NCBI GenBank assembly: GCA_024653775.1
Contig: JANLHZ010000127.1
Location: 1 to 32,312, forward strand
DNA from: Planctomycetota bacterium
GTDB lineage: Bacteria; Planctomycetota; UBA8742; JACQVU01; JANLHZ01
Direction of reading: 5' to 3'
Length of the DNA: 32,312 nucleotides
The position numbers were made by a program, and so were the translations under genes. Of the stretch, positions 26,949 through 32,312 are shown piece after piece. Position 1 is the first letter of the stretch; every line of letters starts with the position of its first letter. The notes under the pieces were generated by a model. That model ran no database searches. It saw nothing but the letters and a program-made list of their open reading frames with translations, and was not told the DNA's origin.

Positions 26949-28340
26949 ATGCTTATGAAGAATAAATATTTGATATGTGCCGCATCTCTTTTAGCTTTTA
27001 TTGTCATTGCTATTGCTATGGGTCAAATTGACGGACATTTTCAACTGAAAATGGCAACAGGAAGCGTAGGTGATAAAGGTCGGATGGCTATCGATAATTA
27101 TTTTAGTGCCAAAGAAAAGCAAGATACCGAGTTATATGGAATAGGTGCGAGCGTTATAGAGGAAGCACCGGTAAACGAAGAAGAGATCACATCTGAAGAA
27201 ATACCTCAATGGGAGGATATCCGCCAGTCGATCTATGAGTACCAGCAAATAGAAGGTGGAAGAATAGAGAATTTGCTCAACCTATATCCTGTGATTCGTC
27301 ATTCGTATGAAAGAAAGGTGCTTGAGATCAATTCCAATATCGAAGTAAACCGGATATTTGGCGGTGATGAAAATAATCTTGTTCCTCATAGTATTGATGG
27401 ACAACGGATATTTTGGGCGGATTTTATATTGTCCACAGCGTATTCTGCTTCAGGCTTGACCTACGATTCGGTTGATCCTGAAGTTCTTGTTGCAATAAGG
27501 AATTATGTAGGCATTTCATCTGGAGATGAAATTGAGTACTTGCTGAAACAATTTTTAGAAACTGCTGGAGGCAAAATAGGTTTGACATTTTCCGTGTCCG
27601 AAGTTATCAACATTCTGTCGAGTAGATATTCTTCCTTTTCCTTTGATGAGTTGTATGAGCTTTCTCTGGGCAATCCACTATTAGCCGTGCAGGAAGCAAC
27701 CGCTTCAGCGTTACAGTACGTCGCGGTGTTTAACGACGATGAAATTTTTCGTTGGAGTCAATGGCTTGAGAGAGTTTCTGTAATGGAAGGTCTGAACGAC
27801 TCTGGCCGAAAAAAAGTGGTTGATAGGCTGATAGAGTCCGCGATATTGTCGTGTGGGGCTTCAATTTATCCAACATTGATGAATTTATTCAAAGAAAGTA
27901 TTTTAAAAGAAAGCATTTTAAATGTCGAACCACCACAATTCCCACGCCGATATCTATTTCACCGAAACTGTTTAAGCACCATAAAAAAACTCATTTTTTC
28001 TGATTTCTGGGGTAACGACTATGTAGAACAGGAGGTCGTGAATATACTATCCGATGCCTCGCTCACGGACTTTCATCTAACTATCGTTTCCGAGCTTTCG
28101 CGTTCTGATAGTCTCTCTCTTGAAGATATTGATCGACTTGGAGTAAGGGGAATTGTTCAGCGATTCGCTATGGATGAAAGACATGTGAACGATTCTCGGG
28201 ATTTGTATATGATACTTGGCTTCTATGAACGTTTTGGTCGAGCTTCAGATGAACAATATATTTTTCCATTTAAACAGCGATTTCCTGATTTCGAAAATAA
28301 AATAAATTCGGTCATCGAGGAAATCAGAAGTCGTCCCTGA
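26949..28340 (+). CDS. exported helical-repeat protein of unknown function
   Basis: The 463-residue product opens with a signal anchor or signal peptide (about 5-26, ending near AMGQ). The rest is mostly helical with HEAT-like stretches at about 210-300 and many hydrophobic-charged alternations; no catalytic motif is seen. GAGGAG (26936-26941) lies 7 bases before the ATG, and only 16 bp separate it from the gene upstream, so the two form an operon. Base composition is distinctly AT-rich compared with core genes, matching the 3' half of the upstream gene. A 15-base imperfect tandem duplication encodes KESIL twice near 27890-27920. Expression may depend on the repeat-controlled gene through transcriptional or translational coupling. 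Confidence 0.75.
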   Translation: MLMKNKYLICAASLLAFIVIAIAMGQIDGHFQLKMATGSVGDKGRMAIDNYFSAKEKQDTELYGIGASVIEEAPVNEEEITSEEIPQWEDIRQSIYEYQQIEGGRIENLLNLYPVIRHSYERKVLEINSNIEVNRIFGGDENNLVPHSIDGQRIFWADFILSTAYSASGLTYDSVDPEVLVAIRNYVGISSGDEIEYLLKQFLETAGGKIGLTFSVSEVINILSSRYSSFSFDELYELSLGNPLLAVQEATASALQYVAVFNDDEIFRWSQWLERVSVMEGLNDSGRKKVVDRLIESAILSCGASIYPTLMNLFKESILKESILNVEPPQFPRRYLFHRNCLSTIKKLIFSDFWGNDYVEQEVVNILSDASLTDFHLTIVSELSRSDSLSLEDIDRLGVRGIVQRFAMDERHVNDSRDLYMILGFYERFGRASDEQYIFPFKQRFPDFENKINSVIEEIRSRP

Positions 28341-28387
28341 TGTTTTTGATGACTCTTTGTACAGTAAGATTCGTGTAGAGTAGGGAA

Positions 28388-28407
28388 GGAATAGTTTAAG
28401 CTATTCC
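28388..28407. repeat. hairpin with following GAATGTC repeats
   Basis: GGAATAG (28388-28394) pairs with CTATTCC (28401-28407) around a 6-base loop. Directly after it GAATGTCC, GGATGTCC, GAATGTTC and GAATGTC words recur up to about 28441. There is no T-tract, so it is not an obvious terminator for the gene ending at 28340. Confidence 0.45.
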
Positions 28408-28524
28408 GAATGTCCTGGATGTCCCGAATGTTCGAATGTCTTCTGCGGTCCTGAATTTTTAATTTTGATTTGCAACTCCCGGACTGAACTATAGACTGTG
28501 CTTTCCTGTAGACGTCAGGATGCC

Positions 28525-28609
28525 GCGGAAGTGGCGGAATTGGCAGACGCGCCAGGTTGAGGGCCTGGTTCTCGATTAGAGGGTGCGGGTTCGACTCCCG
28601 CCTTCCGCA
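28525..28609 (+). tRNA. tRNA-Leu (anticodon GAG)
   Basis: An 85-base cloverleaf fits. The acceptor stem GCGGAAG pairs with CTTCCGC. The anticodon arm CCAGG/CCTGG encloses the loop TTGAGGG with anticodon GAG (28559-28561). A long type II variable arm TCTCGATTAGAG is present, and the T arm GCGGG-TTCGACT-CCCGC ends it. Discriminator A is at 28609; CCA is not encoded. The long variable arm and GAG anticodon identify leucine. Confidence 0.95.
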
Positions 28610-28614
28610 CGATT

Positions 28615-28642
28615 AAAAGAGCGCAACCACGCGCTCTTTTTT
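28615..28642 (+). terminator. rho-independent terminator after tRNA-Leu
   Basis: A perfect 10-bp stem AAAAGAGCGC (28615-28624) pairs with GCGCTCTTTT (28631-28640) around AACCAC, and the T run continues to 28642. It lies 5 bases after the tRNA. Confidence 0.85.
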
Positions 28643-28643
28643 G

Positions 28644-28649
28644 TATACT
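28644..28649 (+). promoter_or_regulatory. TATACT -10 element, likely leaderless start of larB
   Basis: TATACT ends 6 bases before the ATG at 28656, the same spacing as at 17843. It begins one base after the T run of the tRNA terminator, so any -35 region overlaps the hairpin. No Shine-Dalgarno site fits between. Confidence 0.45.
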
Positions 28650-28655
28650 CCGTCG

Positions 28656-29420
28656 ATGGAAAATATAGACCTCCGAAGCAATCTGAAGGTCGTTCTGGAC
28701 CGAGTCAAGAGCGGAGAACTTGGAGACGACGAAGCGATCGCGCAGATTTCGAAACTCGTCGCGTCCGACCTCGGATTCGCGACTGTCGATCACGGCCGCG
28801 AAGCCCGCTGCGGAGTTCCCGAGGTCATCTTCGGCGAAGGCAAGCGCGTGGACGATCTGCTCGCGATCGCGCGGGACATTCATTCGAGGTCCGGAAAGCT
28901 GCTCGTGACGAGATGCGACCCGGATAAACTCGCGGCGCTCGAGTCCGCGTTCCCCGCAGGCGTGGCGAACGAGCGCGCTCGGACTTTCGCGGTCCGGAAG
29001 GAGAGCGCGAGGTCGGGACTCGTCGCGATCGTCTGCGCCGGGACGAGCGACGTTCCAGTTGCGGAGGAAGCCGCGGTCACGGCGGAGTTCGTAGGCGCGT
29101 ACTGCGAGCGTCACTACGACGTCGGCGTCGCGGGTCTTCACCGGCTGCTGCTGAAAATCGATGCGATTCGCAAAGCCCGCGCGATCGTCGTGTGCGCGGG
29201 GATGGAAGGCGCGCTCGCGAGCGTCGTCGCGGGGCTTGTTGACGTCCCGGTGATCGGAGTCCCGACGAGCGTAGGCTACGGCGCGTCCTTCGGCGGAATC
29301 GCGGCGCTGCTTGCGATGCTTAGCGCCTGCGCCCCGGGCGTAAGCGTCGTCAACATCGACAACGGCTTCGGCGCGGGTATAGCCGCGGCGAAGATCGCCG
29401 GCGCAGGGGTTGGGGATTAG
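28656..29420 (+). CDS. larB: LarB, pyridinium-3,5-biscarboxylic acid mononucleotide synthase
   Basis: LarB carboxylates nicotinic acid adenine dinucleotide and hydrolyses it, the first step in making the nickel-pincer nucleotide cofactor of lactate racemase (LarA) and related enzymes. The 254-residue product shows the family marks: RCGVPEVIFGEGK (51-63), the PurE-like half with AGTSDVPVAEEA (128-139), VVCAGMEGAL, GVPTSVGYGA and NIDNGFGAG. Cys225 in SACAPG is the likely catalytic cysteine. ATG 28656 is chosen over a TTG at 28641 because the latter lies in the terminator. No larA, larC or larE is present in the window, so partners must be elsewhere or a different racemase is served. Confidence 0.93.
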   Translation: MENIDLRSNLKVVLDRVKSGELGDDEAIAQISKLVASDLGFATVDHGREARCGVPEVIFGEGKRVDDLLAIARDIHSRSGKLLVTRCDPDKLAALESAFPAGVANERARTFAVRKESARSGLVAIVCAGTSDVPVAEEAAVTAEFVGAYCERHYDVGVAGLHRLLLKIDAIRKARAIVVCAGMEGALASVVAGLVDVPVIGVPTSVGYGASFGGIAALLAMLSACAPGVSVVNIDNGFGAGIAAAKIAGAGVGD

Positions 29421-29965
29421 GAGGCAGATTTTTCCCTCTACCTCCGGGTAATGCCACTTATTTAAACCCTCGCTATCATACGTTATTGAAAACACTTTCA
29501 TTGCTCCCAAGCTGTTCTAAAATTAATTATAAATTTAGACTTAGCCTTAGTCGTAATCTTTTAAGACAATAAAATAATATATTTTATATTTGTTACATAA
29601 TTAATGGCTTACTCGCTATCGTTTTTTATCCTAAAATAAACTGCTGGAGAAAATGAACACCGTGGTCTGTAAGCCCGAAAAGAAATATCGTATGATATAC
29701 TTACTATTTGACATAAACATGTGGCGTTAACCTCAGGGAAATGGCAGGGGTGAGGGCAGTAAACGTCTTCGAAATTGAATTCCCTCGCCTGCTCTGCGGG
29801 CACCCTCTCCTGAAGGGAGGCTGTCGAATAAGGTTCGGGGAACTACAAGTGCCGGGGACTTTCTCGTTCTAAAGTTGCGCGAGAAGTCATTTCAGGCTTC
29901 TCAAAGTCAGATGTTTGAAGTCCCCGGCACTTTTTCGACACCATCAAAGGGAGAGGGAAAACGCG
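29421..29965. other. 545-bp convergent spacer: AT-rich stretch and inverted-repeat element
   Basis: It lies between larB and the convergent phosphatidyltransferase gene. From about 29515 to 29640 it is very AT-rich with no gene. From 29740 it carries dispersed-repeat-like text (GAGGGCAG, CACCCTCTCCTGAAGGGAG) and then the nested inverted repeat at 29822-29940. No convincing ORF is present. Confidence 0.5.
29822..29940. repeat. 119-bp nested inverted-repeat element
   Basis: Three nested pairs line up: TGTCGAA (29822-29828) with TTCGACA (29934-29940), a perfect 15-bp pair AAGTGCCGGGGACTT (29847-29861) with its complement (29918-29932), and GAGAAG (29881-29886) with CTTCTC (29897-29902). The element could form a long cruciform or RNA stem. 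It sits inside the text CCTGAAGGGAG ... GGGAGAGGG, as if inserted in another repeat. Confidence 0.65.
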
Positions 29966-30592
29966 TCAGTCCTTCGACACGAGGGCGCGCACGTAAGGCG
30001 CGAGGCTGACGACGCTGAGCGTCACCACCGCGAGCATTCCGTAGTAGCCGAAGAGGTCGATCTGCGCGCGGTACTCCGAAACCTCCGCGGGCCAGAGCGA
30101 CATCGCGCTGAGGATCGTCAGCGCGAGTCCGCCGTAGACGCACTGAAGAACCATTTTCCATTTGCCGAACCACGCGGCCTGTACCACCTTCGTCTTTACG
30201 AAGAGCATGTAAGGCCGCAGGAACACGTTCTGGAAACTCTCGCGGATCGCGACTACAACGACCATCCACAGCGAAACCCACGTCGGCTCCATCGCGTGGA
30301 GCGCGAGAAACAGCGCCACGAAGAACGCGCTGTCCGCCGCGGGATCGAAGATCTTGCCGAAGTCGCTGACGAGCGAAAATCCCCGCGCGAAGTAGCCGTC
30401 GAGGAAGTCGCTCGCGAGCGCGTACATAGTGCAGACAAGCAGCGCGATCGGAATCCACCACTCGTTCCACATTGACATCACGACGACCACGAAGGATATA
30501 AAAAATCGCGACCACGTGTAGAAGTTCGGAGAGAAGTAGAACGGAACTCCCTTCCGAGGCGGCGTCAAATTCATTTCAGGTTGCGGCTGCAT
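29966..30592 (-). CDS. CDP-alcohol phosphatidyltransferase (PgsA-like)
   Basis: The 208-residue membrane protein carries the complete CDP-alcohol signature D-x2-D-G-x2-A-R-x8-G-x3-D-x3-D: Asp62, Asp65-Gly66, Ala69-Arg70, Gly79, Asp83 and Asp87. Five or six membrane helices are predicted. Such enzymes transfer a phosphatidyl group from CDP-diacylglycerol to an alcohol at the inner membrane. Closest in length and motif context is phosphatidylglycerophosphate synthase (PgsA), but cardiolipin or inositol-phosphate synthases of the same family cannot be excluded. The start codon overlaps the -35 box of the divergent dehydrogenase promoter. Confidence 0.88.
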   Translation of the reverse strand: MQPQPEMNLTPPRKGVPFYFSPNFYTWSRFFISFVVVVMSMWNEWWIPIALLVCTMYALASDFLDGYFARGFSLVSDFGKIFDPAADSAFFVALFLALHAMEPTWVSLWMVVVVAIRESFQNVFLRPYMLFVKTKVVQAAWFGKWKMVLQCVYGGLALTILSAMSLWPAEVSEYRAQIDLFGYYGMLAVVTLSVVSLAPYVRALVSKD

Positions 30593-30620
30593 TGAAACTC
30601 TGTTACAGAGGGATTATAGC
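30592..30620 (+). promoter_or_regulatory. sigma70-like promoter of the P5C dehydrogenase gene
   Basis: TTGAAA (30592-30597), a 17-base spacer, then TATAGC (30615-30620). Transcription would start near 30627, about 38 bases before the ATG at 30665. The -35 box overlaps the first base of the divergent phosphatidyltransferase gene. Confidence 0.55.
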
Positions 30621-30664
30621 AGCGTAATCGAAGATCACAATACGAAGCAGACAAGGGGAAGAAG

Positions 30665-32227
30665 ATGGCGAGCGAATTCAAAAACGAACCTATCAAGCTG
30701 TTTAACGACCCTTCGGACGCGGGGAAGCAGAAAGACGCGATCGCGAAGGTCCGCGCGAGTTTCGGGACCGAGTACCCGATAATCGTCGGCGGAGAGGAAA
30801 TCAAGGCCGCCTCGACGTTTGGCAGCGTGAATCCAGCGAAGCCGACCGAGGTCGTCGGGAAGTTCCAGAAAGGCGACGCGCAGATCGCAGAGAAGGCGAT
30901 GAGCGCCGCGGCAACAGCGTTCGAATCCTGGAAGAAGGTCCCCGCGAAGGAGCGTGCTGAAGTTCTATTTCGCGCCGCGCAGATGATGCGCGAACGCAGG
31001 TTCGAGTTCAACGCGCTGATGATCCTCGAAATCGGGAAAAGCTGGATCGAAGCCGATGCGGACACCGCGGAGGCGATCGACTTCATGGAATACTACGCCC
31101 GCGAGGCGCTCCGCTACGACGAAGGAATGGCCGTAACTCCCGTCGCGGGCGAAAAGAACCGCTGCTTCTACATTCCACTCGGCGTGGGCGTCGTGATCCC
31201 TCCCTGGAACTTCCCGAACGCGATTCTATGCGGAATGACCGCGGCGTCGATCGTCGCGGGAAACACCGTCATTCTGAAGCCTGCAAGCGACACGCCGACG
31301 ATTGGCTACCACGTCGCGAGGCTGCTTATGGACGCGGGACTTCCGGCGGGCGTTCTGAATTTCATCACGGGTCCGGGATCGATCGCCGGCGAAGCGCTCG
31401 TTAACCACCCGAAGACGCGCTTCATCACCTTCACCGGCTCGATGGAAGTCGGCCTCGGAATCACCGAGAAGGCATCGCGAAGGGCGGGCGGTCAGAAATG
31501 GATCAAGCGCGTGGTTGCGGAGATGGGCGGAAAGGACAGCATAATCGTGCTCGATGACGCAGACTTCGAAGGCGCGGTCAGCGCGGTCGTCGCGAGCGCG
31601 TTCGGGTTCCAGGGGCAGAAGTGCAGCGCGTGCTCCCGCGTGATCGTTCACGAAGCGATCTACGACAGATTCGTCGACTCCGTGGCGGAGAAGACGAACG
31701 CGCTCGTCGTCGGGAATACAGAGGACCAGAAGAGCTACATGGGTCCGGTATCGAGCGCGTCCGCCGAAAAGAAAATCCTCGAATACATCGAGATCGGAAA
31801 AAATGAGGGACGCGTCGTCGCGGGCGGCGGGAGCCATCCGCTCCGGGAGTCCACGGGAGGTTACTTCGTAAAACCGACCGTGATCGCGGACGTCGATCCG
31901 AAGGCGCGCATCAGCCTCGAGGAAATCTTCGGCCCGGTCCTCGCGGTGATCCGCGCAAAGGACTATGACGACGCGCTCGAAATCGCGAACAACACCGACT
32001 ACGGCCTTACCGGCGCGATCTGGACCAGCAGCCGCGAAAACTGGAATCGCGCGGTGGACGAGTTCCACGTCGGAAACCTGTACTGGAACCGCAAATGCAC
32101 TGGCGCCCTCGTCGGCGGGCATCCCTTCGGGGGTTTCAACATGTCGGGCACCGACAGCAAAGCCGGAGGCCGCGATTACCTTGGCCTTCTGATGCAGGCG
32201 AAACTCGTCTCCGAGACGGTGAGATAA
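30665..32227 (+). CDS. rocA: L-glutamate gamma-semialdehyde (1-pyrroline-5-carboxylate) dehydrogenase
   Basis: This NAD-dependent enzyme oxidises glutamate semialdehyde to glutamate, the last step of proline and arginine breakdown. At 520 residues it is the monofunctional RocA/PutC type rather than PutA. Aldehyde dehydrogenase motifs are clear: PPWNFPNAI (179-187), FTGSMEVG (256-263), catalytic-region Glu286 in VVAEMGGKD, and nucleophile Cys320 in [12 protein letters not shown]. The C-terminal [15 protein letters not shown] matches the P5C dehydrogenase subgroup. A purine-rich AGGGGAAGAAG precedes the ATG. No proline dehydrogenase gene is adjacent on either side within the window. Confidence 0.95.
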   Translation: MASEFKNEPIKLFNDPSDAGKQKDAIAKVRASFGTEYPIIVGGEEIKAASTFGSVNPAKPTEVVGKFQKGDAQIAEKAMSAAATAFESWKKVPAKERAEVLFRAAQMMRERRFEFNALMILEIGKSWIEADADTAEAIDFMEYYAREALRYDEGMAVTPVAGEKNRCFYIPLGVGVVIPPWNFPNAILCGMTAASIVAGNTVILKPASDTPTIGYHVARLLMDAGLPAGVLNFITGPGSIAGEALVNHPKTRFITFTGSMEVGLGITEKASRRAGGQKWIKRVVAEMGGKDSIIVLDDADFEGAVSAVVASAFGFQGQKCSACSRVIVHEAIYDRFVDSVAEKTNALVVGNTEDQKSYMGPVSSASAEKKILEYIEIGKNEGRVVAGGGSHPLRESTGGYFVKPTVIADVDPKARISLEEIFGPVLAVIRAKDYDDALEIANNTDYGLTGAIWTSSRENWNRAVDEFHVGNLYWNRKCTGALVGGHPFGGFNMSGTDSKAGGRDYLGLLMQAKLVSETVR

Positions 32228-32284
32228 GCGAAAACTTAGGACGCGTACCCTCTTTGCCGGTTTTGTGTTGGTTCGGTGAAACAC

Positions 32285-32297
32285 GTCCCCGGCACTT
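32285..32297. repeat. single arm of the 29822-29940 repeat family
   Basis: GTCCCCGGCACTT matches 29920-29932 over 13 bases. The window ends 15 bases later, so a second arm may lie outside. Confidence 0.5.
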
Positions 32298-32312
32298 ACC
32301 TACTTCTTCGGA

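Noticed and set aside
24967-28524. The low-GC block before tRNA-Leu as an integrative element using the tRNA as attachment site
   Set aside because: It lies on the 5' side of the tRNA, no integrase is present, and I see no repeat of the tRNA 3' end at the far boundary.
28515-29510. 331-residue minus-strand frame covering tRNA-Leu and larB
   Set aside because: It runs through a tRNA and its terminator and is antisense to larB.
29609-29803. 64-residue minus-strand frame in the larB downstream spacer
   Set aside because: It spans AT-rich and repeat-like sequence, lacks a ribosome site and has no recognisable content.
31226-32284. 352-residue minus-strand frame opposite the P5C dehydrogenase gene
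   Set aside because: Antisense shadow; the plus strand encodes an intact enzyme with catalytic residues.

Overview
The window (32,312 bp) is a bacterial chromosomal segment with mostly high-GC coding sequence. It holds 17 well-supported protein genes plus one doubtful small one, one tRNA, many hairpin-rich intergenic repeats and several lower-GC accessory patches. I read the host as an uncultured bacterium near the Planctomycetota/PVC group. The hints are a large kinase-fold protein with MshEN-like repeats and a zinc ribbon, a membrane-anchored prenyltransferase/squalene-cyclase-repeat protein fused to HEAT-like repeats, a DUF4175-like coiled-coil membrane protein, an enlarged SecA without the C-terminal zinc motif, and weak use of Shine-Dalgarno sites in several core genes. 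This placement comes from remembered family distributions and is tentative.

Layout. 1-323: a 110-bp inverted-repeat element beside a possible remnant ORF. 323-5052: a membrane protein with alternating acidic and Arg/Gly blocks, a lipoprotein on the minus strand, 0.67 kb of AT-rich and repeat-rich spacer, then the DUF4175-like protein. 5105-7868 (minus strand): a FabZ-like dehydratase, an O-antigen ligase/polymerase-like protein and a membrane TPR protein, probably envelope glycan or lipid work. 8191-9513: a two-helix coiled-coil membrane protein. 9825-13904 (minus): a 1359-residue kinase-fold protein lacking key catalytic residues. 14112-15278: a GT4-like glycosyltransferase.

15585-17711: a three-gene accessory operon (four-helix membrane protein, coiled-coil protein, lipoprotein) whose GC falls along its length. 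17855-20071: the prenyltransferase-repeat protein, apparently translated from a leaderless transcript. 20152-21116: a translationally coupled two-gene cassette of unknown function that matches a recurrent cassette I recall from cyanobacteria. 21147-24671 (minus): secA. 24967-28340: a secreted protein and a HEAT-like exported protein. 28525-32227: tRNA-Leu(GAG), its terminator, larB, then a divergent pair made of a CDP-alcohol phosphatidyltransferase and 1-pyrroline-5-carboxylate dehydrogenase.

The most notable observation is at 24967-26932. A strong ribosome binding site and ATG lead into six copies of the tetranucleotide AGTC. As sequenced, the frame stops straight after the repeat. A clear signal peptide and a 600-plus residue protein lie in another frame directly downstream. 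Losing one repeat unit (or gaining two) joins them. This is the classic arrangement of a phase-variable (ON/OFF) surface or secreted protein, shown here in the OFF state.
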